Shown: positions 53,601 through 62,167, counted from the stretch's first letter. The stretch: DNA of 64,000 nt from Pantoea trifolii (GCF_024506435.1 NZ_JANIET010000002.1:372001-436000); one strand, 5' to 3'. Notes: generated by a model from the letters alone, not told the origin. A program made the numbers and translations.

Positions 53601-54464
53601 ATGTCTCATCCAGCATTGACTTACACCCTTGGCGATCGCCAGGTTGCACGACTCGGTTACGGTGCCATGCAGTTAGCCGGTCCCGGCGTGTTTGGTCCGC
53701 CGAAAGACGAAGCGCGTGCTTTGCAGGTGCTGCGCGATGCCGTCGCGGCAGGCGTGAATCACATTGATACCAGTGACTTCTATGGTCCGCACATTACCAA
53801 TCAGCTGATCAAGAAGGCGCTTCATCCTTACACCGACGATCTGGTAATCGTCACCAAACTGGGCGCGCGTCGTGACGAGAAAGGCGGCTGGTTACCGGCG
53901 TTTACACCAGAAGCGTTGACGCAAGCAGTGGAAGATAACCTGCGTAATCTCGGACTGGATGTGATGGAAGTGGTGAATCTGCGTTCGATGTTGGACGTGC
54001 ATGGGCCGAAGGAAGGTTCGCTGGAGCCGCAGGTTGAGGCGATGATCAAGCTGAAAGAGCGCGGGCTGATTCGTCATATTGGTCTGAGCAACGTTACCGC
54101 CAAACAGGTGGCCGATGCCCAGGCGATGACGCCGATCGCCTGCGTGCAGAACCTCTACAATCTGGCCAATCGCCAGGATGAGGCCTTGGTTGATCAGTTG
54201 GCAGCACAAGGCATTCCTTACGTGCCGTTCTTCCCGCTCGGCGGTTTTTCACCGCTACAATCGGATCGGCTCAGCGAGGTGGCAAAAGAACTGAACGCCA
54301 CGCCACTGCAGGTGGCGCTGGCCTGGCTGCTGCAGCGTTCGCCTAACATTTTGCTGATTCCGGGCACCTCATCGCCGGAGCACCTGAAGCAGAACATGGC
54401 GAGTGCCGAGGTGAAACTTACGCCTGAAGTTTTGCAGCGTTTGGATAGCATCGCGCAGCCATAA
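53601..54464 (+). CDS. pdxI: Aldo-keto reductase, pyridoxal reductase PdxI (YdbC) type
   Basis: 287 aa, AKR TIM barrel. RLGYGAMQLAGPGVFGPPKD near 17-36, HIDTSDFYGPHITNQLIKKA near 57-76 with catalytic Asp/Tyr, IVTKLGAR with Lys near 87, and RSPNILLIPGTSSPEHLKQN near 245. It matches E. coli YdbC/PdxI (286 aa), which reduces pyridoxal to pyridoxine with NADPH. The ATG at 53601 has AAGGAG upstream; the much longer open frame before it overlaps the opposite-strand lysR and is not real. Confidence 0.87.
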   Translation: MSHPALTYTLGDRQVARLGYGAMQLAGPGVFGPPKDEARALQVLRDAVAAGVNHIDTSDFYGPHITNQLIKKALHPYTDDLVIVTKLGARRDEKGGWLPAFTPEALTQAVEDNLRNLGLDVMEVVNLRSMLDVHGPKEGSLEPQVEAMIKLKERGLIRHIGLSNVTAKQVADAQAMTPIACVQNLYNLANRQDEALVDQLAAQGIPYVPFFPLGGFSPLQSDRLSEVAKELNATPLQVALAWLLQRSPNILLIPGTSSPEHLKQNMASAEVKLTPEVLQRLDSIAQP

Positions 54465-54472
54465 GTTGACCA

Positions 54473-54496
54473 GGTCGCCATAAATGGCGACCCTAC
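54473..54496 (-). repeat. REP-like palindromic element, copy 11
   Basis: TCGCCATAAATGGCGA core plus CCCTAC, just after pdxI. Inverted pair with copy 12, 18 bases apart. Confidence 0.87.
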
Positions 54497-54514
54497 GAAG
54501 ACGATGCGGCCGTT

Positions 54515-54538
54515 GTAGGGTCGCCATTTATGGCGACC
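54515..54538 (+). repeat. REP-like palindromic element, copy 12
   Basis: GTAGGG plus TCGCCATTTATGGCGA plus CC, 6 bp from the 3' end of the gabR-like gene. Together with copy 11 it forms a 66-bp inverted repeat between convergent genes. Confidence 0.87.
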
Positions 54539-54544
54539 TCCGCT

Positions 54545-56029
54545 TCAAATTATCCCCATCTCCGCCAAACACCCTTTCAAGGTACCAAACGCATCCTGAC
54601 ACTGCCGCTCATCGACGCAGGCAAAACCCAGCAGCAACCCGCGCCGCTCCTGCGGATGCATATAATATTGCGACAGCGGCCGCACCTTCACGCCGCGCCT
54701 CAGCGCCAGCGCGGCGACCGCCACATCGTCACAGCCGGTTGGCAAATTCATCACCAAATGCAATCCCGCCTCGTGATTCACCACCGGCAAAAAAGCAGCC
54801 CCTAAATAACGCTCAATCAGGCTAACCATAAAGCGCCGCCGCTGACTATAGAGCTTACGCATGCGGCGAATGTGCGACATGTAATGCCCTTTCTGGATGA
54901 ACTCCGCCAGCGCACGCTGCACCAGCAAATGGCCGCCGCGATACAGTTCCGCCGCCGCCACACGCAGCGGCTGCGCCAGCGCTTTTGGCACCACCAGATA
55001 ACCGAGGCGCAGCGCCGGATAGAGCGTCTTGCTAAAAGTGCCCATATAAATTACCGGCGCATCCGGCTCGAAGCCTTGCAGTGAGGGAAATGGCTGGCCG
55101 GAGAAGCGAAACTCGCTGTCGTAATCATCTTCCACCAGCCAGGTTTTGTGTTTGCGCGCCAGATCGAGCAGTTGCTTGCGGCGTTCCAGGCTGAGATGCA
55201 CGCCCAGCGGATATTGGTGTGACGGTGTCACGAAAATCATCTTCGGTGCGCGACTGCGTGGCGGCAAATCGGGAATTAAACCATGCTCATCCACCGCAAT
55301 GGCATTGATTTTCAAGCCATTAATGCGCAGCAGATTGCGCGTACCCCAATAACCGGGCTCTTCGATCCACACCTGATCGCCAGGATCGCACAGCACGCGT
55401 GAAACCAAATCCACCGCCTGATGAATCCCTTCGGTGATGATGATTTGATTGGCATCGGCACGCACCGAACGCGCCACGCTGAGATACTCCGCCAGCGCGG
55501 CGCGCAGCTGCGGACAGCCGCCGTTGCTGCTGTAGATCAGCCGTTCAATATCCGGTTCACGATTCAAACGCGCCTGGATCTGGCTGAAAAGTTTATGCGG
55601 GAACTGCGTGACATCCGGCGCGCCAGGCACAAAAGCGCCCCACTGATACGGCGAGGCATTGGCATGGCCGAGCAGCGAGGCGCCGCGTTTAGAAATCGCC
55701 GCCGGTTTCGCGGTCAACGCTTCGACAGTTGCTTCATTGCGCGGTGTGTTAAGCGATCCTTCCGGCAAGTTTTCTGCAATCCAGGTGCCGCTGCCGGTGC
55801 GCGCCGTGACGTAGCCTTGCGCCATCAAATTCTCGTACACATTTAACACCGTATTTCGCGACACCGACAGCTCACGCGCCAAATCGCGCGTGGCGGGCAA
55901 GCGCGTGGCACGCGGAAAAATGCCTTCAGCGATAGCGGCTTGCATACAGCTCAGCAAACGCTGCTGCAATGTTCCTTCCGGCATAAACTGCATGCGCTCT
56001 AATACATGATCGGCGTACAAACTTCGCAA
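54545..56029 (-). CDS. MocR-type regulator with aminotransferase domain (GabR-like)
   Basis: 494 aa. Winged HTH of the GntR type (LPATRDLARELSVSRNTVLN, then MAQGYVTARTGSGTWIAENL, about 38-88) is fused to a class I PLP aminotransferase domain with VWIEEPGYWGTRNLLR near 214 and MGTFSKTLYPALRLGYLVVP with the PLP lysine near 330. The start is TTG at 56029 with GGGGAG 4 bases upstream; no ATG/GTG is in a suitable place. It is divergent from gabT, so it likely activates the GABA genes in response to PLP and GABA, as GabR does. Confidence 0.85.
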   Translation of the reverse strand: MRSLYADHVLERMQFMPEGTLQQRLLSCMQAAIAEGIFPRATRLPATRDLARELSVSRNTVLNVYENLMAQGYVTARTGSGTWIAENLPEGSLNTPRNEATVEALTAKPAAISKRGASLLGHANASPYQWGAFVPGAPDVTQFPHKLFSQIQARLNREPDIERLIYSSNGGCPQLRAALAEYLSVARSVRADANQIIITEGIHQAVDLVSRVLCDPGDQVWIEEPGYWGTRNLLRINGLKINAIAVDEHGLIPDLPPRSRAPKMIFVTPSHQYPLGVHLSLERRKQLLDLARKHKTWLVEDDYDSEFRFSGQPFPSLQGFEPDAPVIYMGTFSKTLYPALRLGYLVVPKALAQPLRVAAAELYRGGHLLVQRALAEFIQKGHYMSHIRRMRKLYSQRRRFMVSLIERYLGAAFLPVVNHEAGLHLVMNLPTGCDDVAVAALALRRGVKVRPLSQYYMHPQERRGLLLGFACVDERQCQDAFGTLKGCLAEMGII

Positions 56030-56087
56030 TTGGCTCCCCTCTTTTCACTGAAAGTGGCTCTGGCAAGATAGCGCAGCGCAGGCATAA

Positions 56088-56126
56088 ATAAGCGTGTTTA
56101 TCGTGATTTGTAAAGACGCTTATCGC
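56088..56126. promoter_or_regulatory. Candidate MocR/GabR binding region
   Basis: The direct repeat GTTTATCG / GCTTATCG (TTATCG at 56098-56103 and 56121-56126, 23 bp apart) overlaps an inverted repeat ATAAGCGT / ACGCTTAT (56088-56095, 56116-56123). MocR regulators usually bind direct repeats. It lies 13 bp before gabT. Confidence 0.5.
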
Positions 56127-56138
56127 TAAGGAAAGGTT

Positions 56139-57401
56139 ATGGAAGGTAAAAACAGCCAGTTGCAGCAACGTAAAGATGATGCCCTGCCACGCGGCACCGG
56201 CAATCTTTGTCAGTGGTATGTCGAGCACGCGGAGAACGCCACGCTGCGCGATGGTGAAGGTAACAGCTGGATCGATTTCGCCGGCGGCATCGCGGTGCTG
56301 AACACCGGTCACCGCCATCCGCGCATCGTGCAGGCGATTGCCGATCAGTTAGCGAAATTTACCCATACCGCATTCCAGGTGACGCCGTACGAGAGCTATG
56401 TGGCGCTGGCTGAACGCCTCAATCGCGTGGTACCAATTGCCGGTAAAGCCAAAACTGCTTTCTTCTCCACCGGCGCAGAAGCGGTCGAAAACGCGGTGAA
56501 AGTGGCACGGGCGGCGACGCGCCGTCACGGCATCATCACCTTCGGCAACTCTTTCCACGGTCGTACTTTTATGACCATGGCGATGACCGGCAAAGTGGCA
56601 CCTTACAAACGCGACTTCGGCCCGATGCCCGCGTCGGTTTGGCACGCGCGCTATCCCAACAGCGTGACCGGCATCAGCGTTGATGATGCGCTATCCAGTT
56701 TGCAGGACATCTTCACTCAGGACATCGCACCACAGGATGTTGCCGCTATTGTGCTGGAGCCGATTCAGGGCGAAGGCGGCTTCCACGTCGCGCCGCCTGA
56801 ATTCTTCAACCGTCTGCGTGCGCTAGCCGATGAGCACGGCATTCTGCTGATTGCCGATGAGGTGCAAACCGGCTTTGCCCGTACCGGCAAGCTGTTTGCG
56901 ATGGATCACTATGCGGTGAAACCGGATCTCATCACCATGGCGAAAAGCCTCGCGGGCGGCATGCCGTTATCGGCGGTCAGCGGCCGCGCCGAGATTATGG
57001 ATGCGCCAGGTCCGGGTGGATTGGGCGGTACTTACGCCGGTAACCCGCTGGCGATTGCCTCAGCGCATGCGGTGCTGGACGTGATCGCCGACGAGAAGCT
57101 GTGTGAACGCTCTGCACAACTCGGCGCGCAGTTAACCGACTTCCTGCACAGCGCGCGCAGTCAGTGCTCCTCCATCACCGATATCCGCGGCCTTGGCTCG
57201 ATGATCGCGGTGGAGTTTGCCAGCGCGCAAACCGCGCAAACTATCCAGCAACAGGCGATGGCGCGTGGGCTGCTGCTGCTCACCTGCGGCCCGCAGGGCA
57301 ATGTCATCCGCTTCCTCTATCCGCTCACCATTCCTGATGCACAGTTCGGTCAGGCGCTGGAAATCCTCAGCAGCGTGCTGAGTCAACACGCCGATTCGTA
57401 A
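56139..57401 (+). CDS. gabT: 4-aminobutyrate aminotransferase
   Basis: 420 aa, class III PLP aminotransferase. WIDFAGGIAVLNTGHRHPRI near 45, FFSTGAEAVENAVKVARAAT near 107, IADEVQTGFARTGKLFAMDH near 243 and LITMAKSLAGGMPLSAVSG with the PLP lysine near 268. It converts GABA to succinate semialdehyde. AAGGTT before ATG is a modest RBS. It is followed by gabP, while no gabD is in the window. Confidence 0.9.
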   Translation: MEGKNSQLQQRKDDALPRGTGNLCQWYVEHAENATLRDGEGNSWIDFAGGIAVLNTGHRHPRIVQAIADQLAKFTHTAFQVTPYESYVALAERLNRVVPIAGKAKTAFFSTGAEAVENAVKVARAATRRHGIITFGNSFHGRTFMTMAMTGKVAPYKRDFGPMPASVWHARYPNSVTGISVDDALSSLQDIFTQDIAPQDVAAIVLEPIQGEGGFHVAPPEFFNRLRALADEHGILLIADEVQTGFARTGKLFAMDHYAVKPDLITMAKSLAGGMPLSAVSGRAEIMDAPGPGGLGGTYAGNPLAIASAHAVLDVIADEKLCERSAQLGAQLTDFLHSARSQCSSITDIRGLGSMIAVEFASAQTAQTIQQQAMARGLLLLTCGPQGNVIRFLYPLTIPDAQFGQALEILSSVLSQHADS

Positions 57402-57408
57402 CACGCTA

Positions 57409-57431
57409 CCCAGCCCGTGCGGCGGGCTGGG
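57409..57431 (+). terminator. Hairpin between gabT and gabP
   Basis: CCCAGCCCG and CGGGCTGGG form a perfect G+C-rich 9-bp stem with a 5-base loop, 7 bp after gabT. No long T-run, so probably an intercistronic mRNA structure or partial terminator. Confidence 0.6.
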
Positions 57432-57495
57432 CTTCTCACCTGTTGTAACCCGGTTGCGCATGGCGCGGCCTGAGAGACGCTTTGGAGAAATATTG

Positions 57496-58890
57496 ATGAG
57501 TTCACAGAATGCCGATGTACTGGCGCAAGGCCTGAAGCCACGTCATGTGCGGATGTTATCGATTGGTGGCGTGATTGGTGCCGGATTGTTTGTTGGTTCA
57601 GGCCATGCGATCGCCGAAGCCGGTCCGGCGGTATTGCTGGCCTACATCGCTGCGGGCGCGTTGGTGGTGCTGATTATGCGCATGCTGGCGGAAATGGCGG
57701 TGGCATCGCCGGATTCCGGCTCTTTCTCCACTTACGCCGACAAATCGCTCGGCCGCTGGGCTGGCTTCACCATCGGCTGGCTGTACTGGTGGTTCTGGGT
57801 ATTAGTGATCCCGCTGGAAGCCAACGCCGCTGGCACCATCCTGCATTCATGGTTTCCGCAGGTTCCTGTATGGGAATATACGCTGGCGATCACTTCATTT
57901 CTGACCATCAGCAACTTGTTCAGCGTGAAAAATTATGGCGAGTTTGAATTCTGGTTCGCCCTGCTGAAAGTGGTGGCGATTGTGGCATTCCTCTGCGCGG
58001 GTAGTTTGGCGGTGTTCGGATTGATGCCGGGCAGCAGCACGCAAGGGATTTCACATCTGTATGACACGCAAGGCTTTATGCCGAATGGCATTGGCGCGGT
58101 GCTGGCCGCCATCCTGACCACCATGTTCTCGTTTATGGGCACCGAGATCGTCACCATCGCCGCCGCTGAATCGCGCGAGCCGAAGAAGCAAATTACCCAG
58201 GCGACCAACTCGGTGATCTGGCGTATTGCGCTGTTCTATCTGCTGTCGATTTTCATTGTGGTGGCGCTGGTGCCGTGGAATACGCCGTCGCTGATGAAAG
58301 CCGGTTCTTACCAGACGGCGATGCAGATGATGAACGTGCCGTACGCGAAGCAGATTGTTGATGTGGTGGTGTTGATTGCGGTGTGTAGCTGCCTCAATTC
58401 CGCGCTGTATACCGCATCCCGCATGATCTACTCGCTGTCGCGCCGTGAAGATGCGCCTGCCATCGCATCGCGCACCACCCGCAGCGGCACGCCGTGGGTC
58501 GCGGTACTGCTTTCTACGGCGGCCGCCTTCCTCGCGGTGATCGCCAACTATCTGGCGCCAAGCGCGGTGTTTGAGTTCCTGCTGGCCAGTTCCGGTGCCA
58601 TCGCGCTGCTGGTGTATCTGGTGATCGCCGCGTCTCATCTGGTGCTGCGCAAAAAGCGCGAAGCGCGCGGCGAAATCCTCAGCTATCGCATGTGGCTGTT
58701 CCCTGGCCTGACGTGGGCGACGATGGTGTTCATTGTCGGCGTGTTGATTGCCATGCTGTTTAACCAACAACACCGTCCAGAGATTATCGCCACCGGCCTG
58801 TTGACGCTGGGTGTGGTCGCCGCCAGCCGTATTGTGCAGCGCAAACGCGTGGCGCGGAAAAACGAGGAGATGGTGGCGTTACGTTCGTAA
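57496..58890 (+). CDS. gabP: GABA permease
   Basis: 464 aa, 12 transmembrane amino acid permease of the APC (AAT) family. The start QGLKPRHVRMLSIGGVIGAG, then LFVGSGHAI, is diagnostic. FWFALLKVVAIVAFLCAG is near 150 and GTEIVTIAAAESREPKKQIT near 215. It imports GABA across the inner membrane. The ATG at 57496 has GGAG upstream. Co-directional with gabT, 94 bp gap. Confidence 0.88.
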   Translation: MSSQNADVLAQGLKPRHVRMLSIGGVIGAGLFVGSGHAIAEAGPAVLLAYIAAGALVVLIMRMLAEMAVASPDSGSFSTYADKSLGRWAGFTIGWLYWWFWVLVIPLEANAAGTILHSWFPQVPVWEYTLAITSFLTISNLFSVKNYGEFEFWFALLKVVAIVAFLCAGSLAVFGLMPGSSTQGISHLYDTQGFMPNGIGAVLAAILTTMFSFMGTEIVTIAAAESREPKKQITQATNSVIWRIALFYLLSIFIVVALVPWNTPSLMKAGSYQTAMQMMNVPYAKQIVDVVVLIAVCSCLNSALYTASRMIYSLSRREDAPAIASRTTRSGTPWVAVLLSTAAAFLAVIANYLAPSAVFEFLLASSGAIALLVYLVIAASHLVLRKKREARGEILSYRMWLFPGLTWATMVFIVGVLIAMLFNQQHRPEIIATGLLTLGVVAASRIVQRKRVARKNEEMVALRS

Positions 58891-58922
58891 CGCATGACTT
58901 CCAGGCAAGGATGCCGCGGAAC

Positions 58923-59249
58923 TCAGTCGTACTGCACGTCGATGCTGATGGCTTCTTCCAGCACGTTGAGGTTAATCGCGCATTTGCGCCACACCGGCAA
59001 ACCGTTGGTCATGTTGTTATCCACGAAGTACTGCTGAAAATCCTTCAGCGCCTCCGAGAGATCGCCAATCGCGCGCGCATCGGGTTCAAACCAATCCGGT
59101 TCACCGTTTTCATCGATGTAATCGAACTGAAACTGCCCGCCGTCATCGTCCGCAAACAGTTCAGCCTGAACGATCAATTCCCGCGCACCTTCGGGGCCAC
59201 AGCTAAAGATGATCTGGCCGACACGGCGATAAAGGTCTTCGTATTGCAT
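58923..59249 (-). CDS. YezG/DUF600-like protein (immunity family)
   Basis: 108 aa, acidic and cytoplasmic. The start YEDLYRRVGQIIFSCGPEGA, then LFADDDGGQFQFDYIDENGE and a C-terminal NGLPVWRKCAINLNVLEE, resemble the DUF600/YezG family, which includes immunity proteins for YeeF-type polymorphic toxins. The match is recalled, not computed. The ATG at 59249 is preferred because it begins the family's conserved helix. No toxin gene is adjacent, so it would be an orphan immunity-like gene. A REP-like pair lies upstream. Confidence 0.6.
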   Translation of the reverse strand: MQYEDLYRRVGQIIFSCGPEGARELIVQAELFADDDGGQFQFDYIDENGEPDWFEPDARAIGDLSEALKDFQQYFVDNNMTNGLPVWRKCAINLNVLEEAISIDVQYD

Positions 59250-59281
59250 AGGTTTTGGGTTCCTCAATGGTGTTTGGTGGC

Positions 59282-59305
59282 GGTCGACATAAATGGCGAC
59301 CCTAC
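59282..59305 (-). repeat. REP-like palindromic element, copy 13
   Basis: The core is TCGACATAAATGGCGA with one uncompensated change, plus CCCTAC. Pairs with copy 14. Confidence 0.8.
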
Positions 59306-59323
59306 GTGAACGCGAATGTCTTT

Positions 59324-59347
59324 GTAGGGTCGCCATTCATGGCGACC
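59324..59347 (+). repeat. REP-like palindromic element, copy 14
   Basis: An exact consensus copy in the gap between the divergent YezG-like gene and digH. This is unusual because most copies are at 3' ends. Confidence 0.85.
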
Positions 59348-59434
59348 TGCAGTTTCTCGATTATATTGACTTTAGTTCGCATGATAAGAGAATGAGGCTC
59401 TTCGAACAGAAAGTTGCAAAAAAGGGAGTTTACC

Positions 59435-60769
59435 ATAGCCTGTTCACATCGTTTTCCCTGGGTTAACACCTACAAAAAATCCGCTGCGCTGATTGCCGTT
59501 GCCGTCGCCCTCTCTCTTGCCAGTTGCTCCTCGCCGCCGCCAAAATCGTTGGTCACGCCGTTGCCGACGGTGACCAAACCGCCAATGCCCACCAAACCAG
59601 CGCTGAGCAAAGAGCCGGTGCGCGGCGTGTGGCTAACCACCGTTTCACGCCTCGACTGGCCGCCGATCAATTCAGTCAATGCCAGCCCGGCCAACCGCAT
59701 CCACCAGCAGCAACAGGCGTTGACCGACAAGCTGGATAAACTGAAAAGCCTCGGCATCAATACCGTGTTTTTCCAGGTGAAGCCGGATGGCACCGCGCTG
59801 TGGCGTTCCAGCATCTTGCCGTGGTCAGATATGCTCACTGGCAAGATTGGCGAAGATCCCGGCTACGATCCGTTGAAGTTCATGCTGGATGAGGCGCACA
59901 AACGCGGCATGAAGGTGCACGCGTGGTTCAACCCTTATCGCGTCTCAACCAACGTCAAACCGTCCACGGTTAACGCGCTGAATAATACGCTTTCGCTGCA
60001 ACCGGCCAGCGTATTTGTGCTGCATCGTGACTGGATTCGTACCGCCAGCGACCGTTTTGTACTCGATCCCGGCATTCCCGCCGCGCGTGACTGGATCACC
60101 AGCATCGTTGCGGAAGTGGTGTCGCACTATCCAATCGACGGCGTGCAGTTCGATGACTATTTCTACACCGAAACGCCCGGTTCAGCTCTCAATGACAACG
60201 CCACGTTCCGCCAGTATGGTCAGGGTTTTGCCTCAAAAGCCGACTGGCGCCGCAACAATACGCTGCTGTTAATTGAGCAGGTGTCACGCACCATCAAGCA
60301 GTTGAACCCGAACGTGGAATTTGGCGTTAGCCCGGCGGGCGTATGGCGCAATTTGTCGCATGATGCGGCGGGTTCCGACACGCGCGGCGCGGCCGCCTAC
60401 GACGAAGCCTATGCCGATACACGTCGCTGGGTGCAAATGGGACTGCTGGATTATATCGCGCCACAGCTTTACTGGCCGTTTGCGCGCCAGGCCGCACGCT
60501 ACGACGTGTTAGCCAACTGGTGGGCGGACGTGGTGAAGCCGACGCATACACGGCTCTATATCGGTGTGGCGCTATACAAAATCGGCGAAGCGTCGAAAAG
60601 CGAACCTGACTGGACGGTGAATGGCGGCGTGCCGGAGTTGAAAAAGCAGCTCGATCTCAACGAGTCAGTACCGCAAATTAACGGCACCATTTTGTTCCGC
60701 GAGAATTACCTGAATCAGCCACAAACTCAGGATGCGGTGAATTATTTACGCAGCCGTTGGGGCGATTAA
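59435..60769 (+). CDS. digH: DigH-type peptidoglycan glycosyl hydrolase lipoprotein (YddW), probable ATA start
   Basis: About 444 aa. Lipoprotein signal with lipobox LASC (VAVALSLASCSS), then GH10-like domain PVRGVWLTTVSRLDWPPINS, INTVFFQVKPDGTALWRSSI, DEAHKRGMKVHAWFNPYRVS, DGVQFDDYFYTE and a conserved end ILFRENYLNQPQTQDAVNYL. DigH cleaves denuded peptidoglycan glycans at the outer membrane. The only codon at the expected start with a good ribosome site is ATA at 59435 (AGGGAG 6 bases upstream), aligned to the MDICS start of E. coli DigH; the alternative is TTG at 59414 with poor spacing. Confidence 0.85.
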   Translation: MACSHRFPWVNTYKKSAALIAVAVALSLASCSSPPPKSLVTPLPTVTKPPMPTKPALSKEPVRGVWLTTVSRLDWPPINSVNASPANRIHQQQQALTDKLDKLKSLGINTVFFQVKPDGTALWRSSILPWSDMLTGKIGEDPGYDPLKFMLDEAHKRGMKVHAWFNPYRVSTNVKPSTVNALNNTLSLQPASVFVLHRDWIRTASDRFVLDPGIPAARDWITSIVAEVVSHYPIDGVQFDDYFYTETPGSALNDNATFRQYGQGFASKADWRRNNTLLLIEQVSRTIKQLNPNVEFGVSPAGVWRNLSHDAAGSDTRGAAAYDEAYADTRRWVQMGLLDYIAPQLYWPFARQAARYDVLANWWADVVKPTHTRLYIGVALYKIGEASKSEPDWTVNGGVPELKKQLDLNESVPQINGTILFRENYLNQPQTQDAVNYLRSRWGD

Positions 60770-60797
60770 CATTATCGTAGGGTCGCCATTCAAGGCG

Positions 60798-61083
60798 TAA
60801 TGCTTGTCAGTTAAGCCAACGAAGAGTGCGCAGGCTGGCGCGTCTGCTGCGGCAAAAGGGCAATTCGCAGCGCTGAGGCTTTTACGTTGTGCCAGGAGCC
60901 TCACGCATGGATGCGTGAGGCAGTTCGGGGCCGGCCAGGACGGCCGATCCGCGAACGGTCCGTTGGCACGACGTGAAAGCCGAAGGTACCGCGCTAGCGG
61001 CGCGAGGACGGCCCGTGACGCAGCAGATGTGTCAGAGCCCTCACTAGTTTAAAGCAACATGCTTTCTTAACTGGTCGGCATTA
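60798..61083. mobile_element. 286-bp non-coding element with IS4-like ends inside a REP
   Basis: The ends are TAATGCTTGTCAGTTAAG at 60798 and the inverted TAATGCCGACCAGTTAAG at 61083 (14 of 18 identical). They resemble the ends I recall for IS4 (TAATGCCGATCAGTTAAG). The flanks CGCCATTCAAGGCG and CGCCATTCATGGCG look like a 14-bp target duplication with one mismatch. There is no transposase frame. This explains the 330-bp gap between digH and the LysR gene. Confidence 0.7.
60877..60981. ncRNA. Candidate structured RNA inside the 286-bp element
   Basis: GGCTTTTACGTTGTGCCA (60877-60894) pairs with TGGCACGACGTGAAAGCC (60964-60981) over 18 bp, two of them G-U. It encloses a perfect hairpin GCCTCACGCAT / ATGCGTGAGGC (60898-60921), a GGCCG / CGGCC hairpin (about 60929-60945) and AACGG / CCGTT (60954-60964). 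The strand of transcription is unknown, but the G-U pairs arise when read on the plus strand. Confidence 0.5.
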
Positions 61084-61102
61084 CGCCATTCATGGCGACC
61101 GA

Positions 61103-62023
61103 TTACGCCAGCAGCTCCTCACTCTGCATCAGCGCAAAAAACGACTCCAGCTCGCGCAGCATCATCGAAGCGGCGATCGAAAGCTGGCGCTGCGGCGCAA
61201 CACACAGCGACAGAGTAAACGGCTTCAGCACCGTATCGATCAGCGGGATAAACTTCAGTTCGCCGCGCCGATACTCATCGACGATATCCAGCCAGCACAT
61301 CAGGCTAATTCCCACGTCATCGCGCACCAGCGAACGCAACATATGAATGTTATTGGTGCGCGCCACTTCATTGATCTTAATGCCCGAACTGTTGATCAGC
61401 GCCTCCAGTGGATCGGCCAGCATCAGCGGCGCGGCGGGCACGATAAACGGCCAGGATTCGCAGTGGCTAAAGCGGATCGACTCCAGCTGGGCCAGCGGAT
61501 GCTGGCTGCTCACCACAATACCCAGACGTAAATCGGCAAATGACTTCACCAGCAGCTCGCGTGAACTCTGCGGATTGAGCATGATGCCGAAATCCGCATC
61601 GCCCGACGTCAACGCATTGGCGATGTGGATATTGCTCATGGTGGTCAGCGTGAAGGAGATGCCGGGATAGTCGCTGCGAATGCGTTGCAGGATCGAAGAG
61701 AAGAAACCGCGATTAATCGCATCGATGGTGGCGATATGCACATGACCGTGGCGCAATCCGCGTAAATCATCCAACTGTGTGCAGACGCGGCCAAAATCCC
61801 GCTGCCAGTTTTTGGCCGCATTCAGCAGGATCTCACCCGCTGCGGTCATACGTAATCCTGATGGATGGCGCTCGAACAGCGGCATATCCAGCTGTTCTTC
61901 GACGCGCAGGATCTGCCGATCAATCGACGATGCCGAGACATGCAGCACCTCAGAAGCCTTACGCAGCGAACCCTGGCGGGCCACTTCAGTGAAATAGAGC
62001 AGAAATCGGGAGAAGGCGAACAT
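61103..62023 (-). CDS. LysR-family transcriptional regulator
   Basis: 306 aa. HTH FLLYFTEVARQGSLRKASEV, then LHVSASSIDRQILRVEEQLD near 7-46; effector-binding domain with HVHIATIDAINRGFFSSILQ near 92. The ATG at 62023 is chosen over upstream in-frame codons because it starts directly at the HTH. It is divergent from the reductase/amidohydrolase operon at 62168, its probable target. Confidence 0.85.
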   Translation of the reverse strand: MFAFSRFLLYFTEVARQGSLRKASEVLHVSASSIDRQILRVEEQLDMPLFERHPSGLRMTAAGEILLNAAKNWQRDFGRVCTQLDDLRGLRHGHVHIATIDAINRGFFSSILQRIRSDYPGISFTLTTMSNIHIANALTSGDADFGIMLNPQSSRELLVKSFADLRLGIVVSSQHPLAQLESIRFSHCESWPFIVPAAPLMLADPLEALINSSGIKINEVARTNNIHMLRSLVRDDVGISLMCWLDIVDEYRRGELKFIPLIDTVLKPFTLSLCVAPQRQLSIAASMMLRELESFFALMQSEELLA

Positions 62024-62167
62024 ATGGGGGTGCTCTCTTTTTTGCAACGCATCATGCGAATTAAACAGATGGACGCTTACACAAGGGCAAAATAATAATC
62101 GCTGCCATGATAAAAACAAGGGTTTGCGCGGCCTCGCAGCCGACGACATCCCTGCTCAGGCAGAAAG

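Larger units (their letters stand above)
60777..61100. repeat. REP-like element, copy 15, split by an insertion
   Basis: The left part GTAGGGTCGCCATTCA is at 60777-60792 and the right part ATTCATGGCGACC at 61088-61100. Joined at the shared ATTCA they give the exact consensus. The inserted DNA is described in the next entry. Confidence 0.8.

Noticed and set aside
60777..61100. Retron msr/msd reading of the structured element
   Set aside because: No reverse transcriptase gene is nearby, and the ends and target duplication point to an IS4-like non-autonomous element.
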